Assembly: GCF_009707325.1 (NCBI RefSeq)
Contig: NZ_CP046103.1
Span: forward strand, 496,001-560,000
Length of the DNA stretch: 64,000 bases
Source of the DNA: Pseudomonas sp. IB20
GTDB lineage: Bacteria > Pseudomonadota > Gammaproteobacteria > Pseudomonadales > Pseudomonadaceae
Direction of reading: 5' to 3'
A program made the position numbers and the translations under genes. The notes under the pieces are model-generated. The model was not told the DNA's origin and ran no database searches. It saw nothing but the letters and a program-made list of their open reading frames with translations. Of this stretch, positions 8,732 through 16,991 are shown piece after piece; within the stretch, counting starts at the first letter, position 1, and every line of letters begins with the position of its first letter.

Positions 8732-10156
8732 ATGAAGTTGTCCATGCCGCGATTCGATCAAGCCCCTGTCTTGGTGGTCGGCGATGTCATGCTCGACCGT
8801 TACTGGCATGGCGGTACCTCACGGATTTCCCCTGAGGCACCGGTACCGGTAGTCAAGGTCGAGCAAATCGAAGACCGTCCAGGTGGCGCTGCCAACGTTG
8901 CCCTTAATATTGCCGCCCTCGGCGCCCCGGCCTCCTTGGTGGGTGTGACCGGCGACGACGAAGCCGCCGACAGCCTGGCTAACAGCCTGCGCGGTGCCGG
9001 CGTGCGTGCGCTGTTCCAGCGCATTGCCCATCAGCCGACCATCGTCAAGCTGCGGGTCATGAGCCGTCACCAGCAATTGCTGCGTATCGATTTTGAAGAA
9101 CCCTTCGCCACCGACGCCCTGGCCCTCAGCGACCAGGTCGACAGTTTGCTCGAAGGCATCAAGGTGCTGGTTTTGTCCGACTACGGCAAAGGCGCCCTGA
9201 AGAACCACCAGATGCTCATCCAGGCCGCCAAGGCCCGCAACATCCCGGTACTGGCTGATCCCAAGGGCAAGGACTTTTCGATTTATCGGGGCGCCAGCCT
9301 GATCACGCCAAACCTCAGTGAGTTCGAAGCCATCGTCGGTGGTTGCGCCGATGAGCACGAACTGGTGACCAAAGGCGCCACGTTGATGGCCGACCTCGAC
9401 CTGGGCGCCTTGCTGGTGACCCGTGGCGAGCACGGCATGACCCTGTTGCGCCCGGGCCATCCGGCGATGCACCTGCCGGCGCGTGCCCGTGAAGTGTTCG
9501 ACGTCACCGGCGCCGGTGACACCGTGATTTCCACCCTGGCCGCCTCGATCGCTGCCGGTGAGGAATTGCCCCACGCCGTGGCCCTGGCCAATCTGGCCGC
9601 GGGCATCGTGGTCGGCAAACTGGGTACTGCGGCCATCAGTGCACCTGAGCTGCGCCGCGCTATCCAGCGTTCCGAAGGTTCCGAGCGTGGAGTGCTGACT
9701 ATCGAGCAGTTGCTGCTGGCGATTGACGATGCGCGCGCACATAACGAAAGCATTGTGTTCACCAATGGCTGTTTCGACATCCTGCATGCCGGTCATGTGA
9801 CGTACCTGGAACAGGCGCGCGCCCAAGGCGATCGCCTGATCGTTGCGGTCAATGACGATGCTTCGGTCAGCCGATTGAAAGGCCCGGGCCGCCCGATCAA
9901 CAGTGTCGACCGACGCATGGCAGTCTTGGCAGGTTTGGGCGCGGTGGACTGGGTGATCAGCTTCTCTGAAGGCACCCCGGAAAACCTGCTGGCCCAGGTC
10001 AAGCCGGACGTGCTGGTCAAGGGCGGCGACTACTCCGTCGACCAGGTCGTGGGTGCCGATCTCGTCGGCGCCTACGGTGGTAAGGTCAAAGTGCTGGGGC
10101 TGGTTGAAAACAGCTCGACCACGGCCATCGTCGAGAAGATCCGCAACAATGAGTAA
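8732..10156 (+). CDS. hldE: Bifunctional heptose-7-phosphate kinase / heptose-1-phosphate adenylyltransferase HldE
   Basis: 474 aa, the same length as other Pseudomonas HldE. The N-terminal ribokinase/PfkB kinase domain (residues 1 to about 315) has GDVMLDRYW at the start and the catalytic GAGD near 263. The C-terminal nucleotidyltransferase (from about 340) has NGCFDILHAGH with the HxGH motif. The protein makes ADP-activated heptose for the inner core of LPS. ATG at 8732 is chosen for alignment of the first beta strand. The following epimerase gene begins within its last codons, so the two are coupled. Confidence 0.95.
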   Translation: MKLSMPRFDQAPVLVVGDVMLDRYWHGGTSRISPEAPVPVVKVEQIEDRPGGAANVALNIAALGAPASLVGVTGDDEAADSLANSLRGAGVRALFQRIAHQPTIVKLRVMSRHQQLLRIDFEEPFATDALALSDQVDSLLEGIKVLVLSDYGKGALKNHQMLIQAAKARNIPVLADPKGKDFSIYRGASLITPNLSEFEAIVGGCADEHELVTKGATLMADLDLGALLVTRGEHGMTLLRPGHPAMHLPARAREVFDVTGAGDTVISTLAASIAAGEELPHAVALANLAAGIVVGKLGTAAISAPELRRAIQRSEGSERGVLTIEQLLLAIDDARAHNESIVFTNGCFDILHAGHVTYLEQARAQGDRLIVAVNDDASVSRLKGPGRPINSVDRRMAVLAGLGAVDWVISFSEGTPENLLAQVKPDVLVKGGDYSVDQVVGADLVGAYGGKVKVLGLVENSSTTAIVEKIRNNE

Positions 10157-11084
10157 CGCTGATAAGTGGGTCCTGATCACCGGCGGTGCCGGCTTTATCG
10201 GTTCGCACCTGGTTGATGCCTTGCTCGCCAGCGGCTACGCCGTGCGAGTGTTGGATGACCTGTCCACCGGCAAGCGCAGCAATCTGCCGCTGGGCAACCC
10301 GCGCGTACAACTGATCGAAGGCAACGTGGCCAATGCCGAGCTGGTGGCGCAAGCCGCCGTTGGCGTGACCGCCGTGGTGCACTTGGCGGCAGTGGCCTCG
10401 GTACAGGCGTCGGTGGATGACCCGGTGAGTACTCACCAAAGCAATTTCGTCGGCACCCTGAATGTCTGCGAGGCCATGCGCAAGGCTGGGGTCAAGCGGG
10501 TGGTGTATGCCTCCAGTGCGGCGGTGTATGGCAACAACGGCGAGGGCGATTCGATTGACGAAGCGACCACCAAGGCGCCGCTGACACCCTACGCCTCCGA
10601 CAAGTTGGCCGGTGAGCACTACTTTGACTTCTACCGCCGCCAGCATGGCCTGGAGCCGGTGGTTTTCCGCTTCTTCAACATCTTCGGGCCACGCCAGGAT
10701 CCGTCATCGCCGTATTCCGGGGTGATCAGTATCTTCAGTGAGCGCGTGCAGCAGGGTGTGCCGATTGCCGTGTTTGGCGATGGCGAGCAGACCCGAGACT
10801 TCATGTACGTGGAAGACTTGGTGGATGTGCTGGTGCAGGCCATTGAGGCACCTGAAGCACCGCTGGGTGCGATCAACGTCGGCTGGAACCGTACCACCAC
10901 GCTTAAGCAGGTGTTGCAGGCGCTGGAAGAGGTGGTGGGTCAGTTGCCCGCGATCACTTACGGGCCGGCGCGCTCGGGGGATATCCGGCATTCGCGGGCG
11001 AACAATCAGCGGCTGCTGGCGAGTTTCAAGTTGCCTGAGCCTACTCCGTTGAAGGTTGGGCTGGAGCGGTTGCTCAACGGCTGA
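10149..11084 (+). CDS. NAD-dependent epimerase/dehydratase (extended SDR)
   Basis: 311 aa. ATG at 10149 lies inside the end of hldE (8-base overlap). Rossmann motif GGAGFIGS at residues 12-19, YASSAAVYG near 120-128 with the catalytic Ser, and the Y148-x3-K152 pair in PYASDK. This is the GalE/WbpP type of nucleotide-sugar 4-epimerase or dehydratase. Coupling to hldE and closeness to msbA suggest it supplies an activated sugar for LPS core or O antigen. The exact substrate cannot be read. P. aeruginosa does not have it at this spot as far as I recall. Confidence 0.8.
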   Translation: MSNADKWVLITGGAGFIGSHLVDALLASGYAVRVLDDLSTGKRSNLPLGNPRVQLIEGNVANAELVAQAAVGVTAVVHLAAVASVQASVDDPVSTHQSNFVGTLNVCEAMRKAGVKRVVYASSAAVYGNNGEGDSIDEATTKAPLTPYASDKLAGEHYFDFYRRQHGLEPVVFRFFNIFGPRQDPSSPYSGVISIFSERVQQGVPIAVFGDGEQTRDFMYVEDLVDVLVQAIEAPEAPLGAINVGWNRTTTLKQVLQALEEVVGQLPAITYGPARSGDIRHSRANNQRLLASFKLPEPTPLKVGLERLLNG

Positions 11085-11091
11085 GCACCAG

Positions 11092-11230
11092 ATCATTCCC
11101 ACGCAGAGCGTGGGAACGATCGACGGGTATCAGCCCTTGGCTTTTTTCTTCGGCACAATGCCAATCATCCCACGCAGAGCGTGGGAACGATCGACGGGTA
11201 TCAGCCCTTGGCTTTTTTCTTCGGCACAAT
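11092..11230. repeat. 71-bp tandem duplication with palindrome and a gene 3' end
   Basis: A 62-base stretch at 11098-11159 recurs exactly at 11169-11230, offset 71 bases. Each copy starts with the palindrome CCCACGC-AGA-GCGTGGG and ends with the last nine codons plus stop of the minus-strand gene at 11201-12169. Only the distal copy is attached to the gene, so the proximal copy is a detached duplicate of its 3' end. Confidence 0.9.
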
Positions 11231-12169
11231 CTTGCGCAACATCAGCCGCGCCTTGCCAGTCAGGCGCTTGAGCTTCGACTCCTTCTCAGGCTCAGCCAGC
11301 CCTTGCTGCCTCAGCCAATCCTTCCAACGAATCCGCTCATCGCGCACTAACCAGCCTTCCTGTTGGGCAAAACTTTCGGCCAGGTACAGGCCGCGGGTAC
11401 TGGCCGGATACAGTTGGTCTTTCTTCACCGTGTACAGCTCAGCCAACGGCTGGCCGTCTTTTAGCGGCATCAGGTACAGGTCCGGGCGCTGACGGTTCAG
11501 GCGCGCCACCAACTGGTCGCCTTCGAGCCGCTCATCCACGTGAAACAGGCTGAGGGATTTGGCTTCCTTAGGCACCTCAAGACGCAAGTCATAAATCAAT
11601 TGCAGCGACGCGGTCGGCAGGTGCACATAAGCCCGTGGGCGTTCGATCAACTGCATGGTCGCGCAGCGCACCGGGCGTGCGGCGCCCGACAACGGGCTCA
11701 GGCGAAATGGCAGGGCTTCGCGGTAATGCAGGGCGGCGGAGTAGGGCGCCGGAAGCCACGTGTCGTTGAAGCGCCCGCCCAGCCAGCCTTCTGGCGTTTC
11801 CAGCAAGCATTCTTCGGCAATTTCCTGGATGGCGGTGTGCAGCGGCAGGTTCAGCTCATGGGCGGGGACGTAGCCGGAGATCAGCTTGAGCACCACATCG
11901 CCACGGTCCTGGCGGCGTTGGCGCACCAGCACCCAGTAATCCTTGTTTTGCCAATGCAGGGTCAGGCGCACCGACACGCCGAGGTTCGCCAGTTCCAGGG
12001 CGAAACGCTCGGGGTCTGCCACCTCCACCGGCTTGCGCCGTTGCAGGGTCTGGGCAAAGTTGAGCGGCATGCCCACGCTCTGGTAACTCAGGCCTTCGGG
12101 GGTGGCTTCGACGTGCAGCGGCAGTGTTTTAAAGTTGCTGGGGTTTTTTCTAATGAGCGTGCGCGGCAT
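11201..12169 (-). CDS. Conserved Pseudomonas protein of unknown function (PA4993-like)
   Basis: 322 aa. Start at 12169 is set by AAGGAG six bases upstream; an ATG further out lacks this. No signal peptide or membrane helix is evident. The sequence is mixed alpha/beta, with a central region rich in Leu and Arg and a very basic C-terminus ending KKKAKG. I recognise no catalytic motif. Position next to the aldo/keto reductase and FAD oxidoreductase matches PA4993. Such proteins are sometimes labelled as metal ABC transporter ATPase, but there is no Walker A here, so I do not support that name. Its 3' end is duplicated just downstream. Confidence 0.6.
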   Translation of the reverse strand: MPRTLIRKNPSNFKTLPLHVEATPEGLSYQSVGMPLNFAQTLQRRKPVEVADPERFALELANLGVSVRLTLHWQNKDYWVLVRQRRQDRGDVVLKLISGYVPAHELNLPLHTAIQEIAEECLLETPEGWLGGRFNDTWLPAPYSAALHYREALPFRLSPLSGAARPVRCATMQLIERPRAYVHLPTASLQLIYDLRLEVPKEAKSLSLFHVDERLEGDQLVARLNRQRPDLYLMPLKDGQPLAELYTVKKDQLYPASTRGLYLAESFAQQEGWLVRDERIRWKDWLRQQGLAEPEKESKLKRLTGKARLMLRKIVPKKKAKG

Positions 12170-12210
12170 GTCGGCTCCTTCTTGCGACGGGGTCGGCCGC
12201 GTGGGCGGCA

Positions 12211-13023
12211 TCAGAGTTGACGAATGACCTTGGCAGCGGTCGCCACGTTATGGGCCAGGTGCAGCGGATTAATGGTCCCGACAATAGCACTGGCGACGCC
12301 CGTTTGCGCAAACAACAAGATGAAACTGGCTTGAATTGGATCCATTCCTGGCTCCAGGCACACGTGGCCGCTGGCCAGGGCCTTTTTCACCAAAATGCCC
12401 TTGCCGTGTGCGGCTGCATAATCAATGACGGCTTTCTCGCACCGTGAGTTCAGATTGTAGGTGACCATGGCGCAATCGCCTTGTTCCAGAGCCTTCACGC
12501 CGCCTTCGACGGTTTTACCGGAGAAGCCGAAACCGCGAATCTTGCCCTCTTTTTTCAGCTCCGCCAGGGTCTGGTACACCTCGCAATCGTTGAGGATATG
12601 CAAATCGTTGCCGTCGGAGTGCACCAGCACCAGGTCGATAAAATCAGTTTCAAGTCGTTTCAAGCTGCGCTCGATCGACATGCGGGTATGGGCGGCACTG
12701 AAATCGTGATGGGACACGCCATCGGCAAACTCTTCGCCGACCTTGCTGACGATCACCCAGTCCTTGCGTTGGCCGCGTAGCAGCGGCCCCAGGCGTTCTT
12801 CGCTGCGGCCATAAGCCGGTGCGGTGTCGATCAGGTTGATGCCCAGCTGGCGGGCCTGGCGCAGCAACATTCGTGCTTCATCGTCATCCGGAATCTGGAA
12901 GCCGCTGGGGTATTTCACCCCTTGATCGCGACCCAGCTTCACGGTGCCCAGGCCCAGTGGCGACACCAGCAAGCCGGTGCTGCCCAGCGGGCGATGCAGG
13001 TCGTGCAGGGTAGGCAGGCTCAT
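12211..13023 (-). CDS. Aldo/keto reductase family oxidoreductase
   Basis: 270 aa. (beta/alpha)8 reductase pattern: LGLGTVKLGRD near the start, INLIDTAPAYGRSEERLG with catalytic Asp and Tyr near residues 61-77, a Lys in VSKVGEEF and a His in LVLVHSDG, completing the D-Y-K-H tetrad. The C-terminal SAIVGTINPLHL matches the NADP-binding region. Its ATG overlaps the stop of the FAD oxidoreductase by four bases, so the two form an operon. Substrate is unknown. Synteny with PA4992. Confidence 0.85.
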   Translation of the reverse strand: MSLPTLHDLHRPLGSTGLLVSPLGLGTVKLGRDQGVKYPSGFQIPDDDEARMLLRQARQLGINLIDTAPAYGRSEERLGPLLRGQRKDWVIVSKVGEEFADGVSHHDFSAAHTRMSIERSLKRLETDFIDLVLVHSDGNDLHILNDCEVYQTLAELKKEGKIRGFGFSGKTVEGGVKALEQGDCAMVTYNLNSRCEKAVIDYAAAHGKGILVKKALASGHVCLEPGMDPIQASFILLFAQTGVASAIVGTINPLHLAHNVATAAKVIRQL

Positions 13024-14195
13024 GGCAACAGTTGCTCCCAGGCAGGTTGGCCCAGGGCCGGTTTTGGCAGTTCGGGCAGGGCTTCGGTAGCACGTGGGCG
13101 GATGCCGTCGCGTTCCAGGGCGCTGAGCACGCGGTCAGCGAAGTCCGGCGCCAGCGCCAGTTTGGTCGGCCAACCCACCAACAGGCGGCCCTGCTCGGCG
13201 AGGAAGGCGTTGTCGGGGCGGGACAGGCCTGATTGCAGCGGCTCGGCACGGTCGACGCGCAGGGTTGCCCACTGGGTTTGGCTCATGTCGATCCACGGCA
13301 GCAAGTGCGCCAGCTCTTTTTGCGCAGTGGCGATCTGTTCTTCAGGTGTGCGTGCCACGCCATCGGCTTCAGCGATGTCGCCGCCCATGTACCACACCCA
13401 GTTGCCATCGGCGGCCGGGTGGGTGGTGATGGTGAGGCGCGGCTTGGTGCCGCCGCCCAGGCAGTGCGCGTACAGCGGTTTGAGGCCCGGGCCTTTGGCG
13501 ATGATCATATGCAGCGGGCGCTTTTGCATGGCTGGCTGGCTGAGGCCCAGTGCACTCAGCAGATCAGCCGTGCCGCCACCGGCGCTCAATACGATGCGCT
13601 GGGCGCGGATCTCGCGGCCATCCACCTTCAAGCCGACCAAGGTGTCGCCTTCCAGCAGCGGTTCGATGTGCTGCCCGGCGAGCAAACCGTCACCGGCCAA
13701 TTGCGCCAGGCGTTCGATCAGGCTGGGCACATCGACGACCAACTCCGCCAGGCGATAGACCTTGCCCTTGAAGCGGCGGTCTTGCAGGGCCAGCGGCAAC
13801 TCATCGCCTTTGACTTGGTCGACACGGCCACGCACGGCTTTGCTGGCGAAGAAGCTGGTGAGGTTGCCGGCGAGGGTGCCGGGCGACCACAGGTAGTGGG
13901 CCTCGGACAGCAGGCGCACGCCGGACAGGTCCAACTCGCCGTTACCGGCCAGGGCTTCACGCCAGCGGCGCGGCATGTCGGCAATCGCTTCGGAGGCGCC
14001 GGTGAGGGCGCCGTGCAGGGCGTATTTCGCACCGCCGTGAATAATCCCTTGGGACTTCACGCTTTGCCCGCCACCCAAGGTGGCGCTTTCCACCAACACC
14101 GTGGAAAACCCCTGGCTGCGCAGGCGCGCATTGAGCCAGAGGCCGGCAACCCCGGCGCCGACAATCAGAACGTCGGTGGACATAACGGATGGCAT
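13020..14195 (-). CDS. FAD-dependent oxidoreductase (DAO family)
   Basis: 391 aa. Begins with an ADP-binding fold, VLIVGAGVAGLWLNARL near residues 8-24, followed by the glutamate of VLVES. GGQSVKSQGIIHGG resembles the FAD loop of glycerol-3-phosphate dehydrogenase/glycine oxidase type enzymes, and LLVGWPTKLALAPDFADRVL the C-terminal FAD contact. ATG at 14195 has GAGG upstream; the Met at codon 5 does not. Translationally coupled to the aldo/keto reductase, suggesting two steps on one metabolite. Substrate is not determinable. Synteny with PA4991. Confidence 0.82.
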   Translation of the reverse strand: MPSVMSTDVLIVGAGVAGLWLNARLRSQGFSTVLVESATLGGGQSVKSQGIIHGGAKYALHGALTGASEAIADMPRRWREALAGNGELDLSGVRLLSEAHYLWSPGTLAGNLTSFFASKAVRGRVDQVKGDELPLALQDRRFKGKVYRLAELVVDVPSLIERLAQLAGDGLLAGQHIEPLLEGDTLVGLKVDGREIRAQRIVLSAGGGTADLLSALGLSQPAMQKRPLHMIIAKGPGLKPLYAHCLGGGTKPRLTITTHPAADGNWVWYMGGDIAEADGVARTPEEQIATAQKELAHLLPWIDMSQTQWATLRVDRAEPLQSGLSRPDNAFLAEQGRLLVGWPTKLALAPDFADRVLSALERDGIRPRATEALPELPKPALGQPAWEQLLP

Positions 14196-14250
14196 GGGCG
14201 ACCTCAGTGTTCAAGACAAGAGGCGCAGTATACAGGCTGTTGAGCGGTGA

Positions 14251-14586
14251 TCAGTGCCCGGCGGTTTTCGAGAACAGCTGAATCACCACCACGCCCAGCA
14301 CAATCAGGCCCATCCCCAGCATCGCCGGGATATCCAGCTTCTGGCCGTAGATAAACAGCGCGGCGACACTGACCATCACAATCCCCAGTCCTGCCCAGAC
14401 CGCGTAGGCGATGCCCACCGGCACCGTGCGCACCACTAGGGTGAGCATCCAGAACGCTATGGCATACCCCACAATCATCAGCAGCAATGGGATCGGCGTG
14501 TTCAAGCCCTTGACGGCTTTCATGGAAACGGTCGCGACCACTTCCGAGCAAATGGCAATGGCCAAATAGAGGTAAGCGACATTCAT
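14251..14586 (-). CDS. emrE: SMR family multidrug efflux protein, EmrE-like
   Basis: 111 aa, the SMR size. Four hydrophobic helices; the membrane-embedded glutamate (Glu15 in AIAICSEVVAT) corresponds to EmrE Glu14, and the conserved Trp of AYAVWAGLG is present. A dual-topology dimer exchanges protons for cationic drugs across the inner membrane. ATG at 14586 is preceded by GAGG. It diverges from a LysR regulator gene 103 bases away, which may control it. Synteny with PA4990. Confidence 0.88.
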   Translation of the reverse strand: MNVAYLYLAIAICSEVVATVSMKAVKGLNTPIPLLLMIVGYAIAFWMLTLVVRTVPVGIAYAVWAGLGIVMVSVAALFIYGQKLDIPAMLGMGLIVLGVVVIQLFSKTAGH

Positions 14587-14689
14587 GGGGTAATCCTCGG
14601 TGCGATGCGTGCTTGATAAGGTCGGCATTCTAACGCTTGGAAAGATGGGGTAAAGTCATTACCTATCCGATTTAAAGATGGGTTGAGCC

Positions 14690-15580
14690 ATGAGCGTGCA
14701 GTGGAACCTGGAACAGATGCGCCTGTTTGTCAGTGTCGCCGAACAGCGTTCATTTTCGGCGGTGGCACGCGACCAGCGCAAGGCGCAATCGGCGGTGAGC
14801 AATGGCATTGCCCTGCTCGAGGCCGACCTTGGGCTGAGCCTGTTCGACCGTAGCAGTGGCCGCCAGCCGCGCCTGACCGAAGCCGGCAGTGTGTTGTTGG
14901 AAGAAGCCCGCGAAGTGTTGCGCCAGTGTGAGCGGCTCAATGGCCGCGCGTTGTCGCTGACGCGCGGCGAGGAAGCCTGCCTGCGTCTGGCCCAGGACGA
15001 AGCCATGCTGTTCCAACCGGTGCTCGACAGCCTTGAGGCACTGGCCGGGCGATATCCGCTGCTGGAAGTGCAGCTGTCCAGCGCCGCTCAGGGCGATGTG
15101 GCGCGCAAGTTGGTGGAGCGTAAGGCTGACCTGGGCTTGCTGTTCTATCACGACCAAATCCCCGAAGCCCTTGAGCGGCGTGTGGTGGGCAGTGTGGAAA
15201 TGGTCACGGTGTGCGGCGTGAATCACCCGCTGGCCAAGGAGAAGTACGTGACGTGCCAGCACTTGGCGCAGTTCCGCCAGTTGCTGATGTCGACCCAGAC
15301 CAGTGTCTACCCCGGCAGCGAAGCCGCCAGCCCGCTGGTATGGCGCGCCGACAGTTTCTACGTGTTGGCCGAATGGCTGATGAGTGGCCTGGGCTGGGCC
15401 TGGCTACCGCGGCATATCGTGCAGTACCCCACTTATCAACAACAAATGGTTGAACTGGACAGCGAATGGACGCCGCCTGCGCTAGTCGTGGAGCTGGTCT
15501 GGCGCCGTGACGAACACCTGGGCCCCGCTGCGCGCTTCCTGGCCGAACGATTTGCCGAGTGCTTGCAGGCGATCGACTGA
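14690..15580 (+). CDS. LysR family transcriptional regulator
   Basis: 296 aa. N-terminal winged helix-turn-helix (NLEQMRLFVSVAEQRSFSAVARDQRKAQSAVSN, residues 6-38), then an RD1/RD2 periplasmic-binding-like effector domain typical of the family length. It is divergent from the emrE-like gene, the usual layout for an autoregulated LysR with its target. The effector is unknown. The waaA gene starts only 24 bases after its stop. Confidence 0.88.
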   Translation: MSVQWNLEQMRLFVSVAEQRSFSAVARDQRKAQSAVSNGIALLEADLGLSLFDRSSGRQPRLTEAGSVLLEEAREVLRQCERLNGRALSLTRGEEACLRLAQDEAMLFQPVLDSLEALAGRYPLLEVQLSSAAQGDVARKLVERKADLGLLFYHDQIPEALERRVVGSVEMVTVCGVNHPLAKEKYVTCQHLAQFRQLLMSTQTSVYPGSEAASPLVWRADSFYVLAEWLMSGLGWAWLPRHIVQYPTYQQQMVELDSEWTPPALVVELVWRRDEHLGPAARFLAERFAECLQAID

Positions 15581-15603
15581 AAAAGCCGATAAACTCCGCC
15601 GCC

Positions 15604-16881
15604 ATGAATAGAACTCTCTACAGCTGTCTGTTTTACCTGGCGCTGCCGCTGGTGGCTTTACGTTTGTGGCTGCGTGCGCGCAAGGCGCCGGCCTATGCCA
15701 AACGCATCGGCGAACGCTTTTCCTACGGCCTGCCGGTCATGCAACCCGGTGGCATCTGGGTGCATGCCGTGTCGGTGGGCGAAAGCATCGCCGCCGCGCC
15801 GATGATTCGCGGGCTGCTGGCGCGCCATCCGACGTTGCCGATTACCGTCACCTGCATGACGCCCACCGGGTCCGAGCGCATCCAGGCGCTGTTCGCCAAT
15901 GAGCCGCGCATTCAGCACTGCTACTTGCCGTACGATTTGCCCTGCGCCGCCAAGCGTTTTCTCGATCGCGTGCAACCCAAGCTGGCGGTGATCATGGAAA
16001 CCGAGCTGTGGCCTAACCACATCCACGCTTGCGCCCAGCGCGGCATTCCGGTGGCGCTGGCCAACGCGCGGTTGTCGGCGCGTTCGGCCAAAGGCTATGC
16101 GCGGTTCGCCAAACTCACCGCGCCCATGCTGTCTGAAATGAGCCTGTTCGCGGTACAGACGCACACCGAAGCCCAGCGTTTCCTGAGCCTGGGCGCGCGC
16201 CCGGAAACCGTCGAAGTCACCGGTTCGATCAAGTTCGACCTGACCATCGACCCCGAGCTTGCGGTGCGCGCCGCCGCGTTGCGTGAGCAATGGGGCGCCA
16301 GCGAGCGCCCGGTGTGGATCGCGGCCAGCACCCATCAAGGCGAAGACGACGTGGTGCTGGCTGCCCATCGCCAGTTGCTCGACAGCTATCCCAATGCACT
16401 ATTGATTCTGGTGCCGCGCCATCAGGAACGTTTCGGCCCGATGTTTGAATTATGCGCGCACCAAGGATTTGCCACGGTGCGCCGCTCCAGTGGTGAGCCC
16501 GTGACCGCGCACACCTCGGTGCTGCTCGGCGACACCATGGGCGAGCTGCTGTTTCTCTACGCCCTGGCCGACAGCGCCTTTGTCGGCGGCAGCCTGGTGC
16601 CCACCGGCGGGCACAACCCGCTGGAGCCGGCAGCGCTGGCCAAGCCCGTGATCATGGGGCCGCACCTGTTCAACTTCCTCGAAATCAGCGCGATGATGCG
16701 CGAGGCGGGGGCGTTGCGTGAGGTGGATGATGCAGAGGGTTTGGCCGAGGCTGTGCGGCAACTGTTCGAGCTGCCGCAGGATGCGTGCAAGATGGCAGAG
16801 GCGGGGCTTGCGGTGATGCAGGCCAACCAGGGCGCGCTCAAGCGCTTGCTGGATGGCTTGGACAGGCTGATCAATCACTGA
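15604..16881 (+). CDS. waaA: 3-deoxy-D-manno-octulosonic acid (Kdo) transferase WaaA
   Basis: 425 aa. ATG at 15604 gives an N-terminal membrane anchor (LFYLALPLVALRLWLR, residues 8-23), then the GT30 domain. HAVSVGESIAAAP holds the catalytic-base Glu of this family. The donor half contains VEVTGSIKFDL and GGSLVPTGGHNPLEPA. WaaA adds Kdo from CMP-Kdo to the lipid A precursor at the cytoplasmic face of the inner membrane, the first step of core assembly, consistent with msbA and hldE nearby. An upstream in-frame ATG at 15559 overlaps the LysR end and is not needed. Confidence 0.93.
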   Translation: MNRTLYSCLFYLALPLVALRLWLRARKAPAYAKRIGERFSYGLPVMQPGGIWVHAVSVGESIAAAPMIRGLLARHPTLPITVTCMTPTGSERIQALFANEPRIQHCYLPYDLPCAAKRFLDRVQPKLAVIMETELWPNHIHACAQRGIPVALANARLSARSAKGYARFAKLTAPMLSEMSLFAVQTHTEAQRFLSLGARPETVEVTGSIKFDLTIDPELAVRAAALREQWGASERPVWIAASTHQGEDDVVLAAHRQLLDSYPNALLILVPRHQERFGPMFELCAHQGFATVRRSSGEPVTAHTSVLLGDTMGELLFLYALADSAFVGGSLVPTGGHNPLEPAALAKPVIMGPHLFNFLEISAMMREAGALREVDDAEGLAEAVRQLFELPQDACKMAEAGLAVMQANQGALKRLLDGLDRLINH

Positions 16882-16897
16882 CCCAACCTGATCCAAA

Positions 16898-16974
16898 TGT
16901 GGGAGCTGGCTTGCCTGCGATAGCATCAAGTGCAACACCGCGGTGCCTGCATCGCAGCCAAGCCAGCTCCCACA
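16898..16974. repeat. REP-like inverted pair (class A)
   Basis: TGTGGGAGCTGGCTTGCCTG at 16898 pairs with a right arm ending AAGCCAGCTCCCACA at 16974. The right arm carries one mismatch (GCAGCCAAG rather than GCAGGCAAG). The element lies between the convergent waaA and tolC-type genes. Confidence 0.8.
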
Positions 16975-16991
16975 TTGGTTTTGCGCTGTGC

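Noticed and set aside
11130..11159. Duplicate 3' gene end as a separate pseudogene
   Set aside because: Only nine codons and a stop; it is part of the tandem repeat, not a gene remnant of its own.
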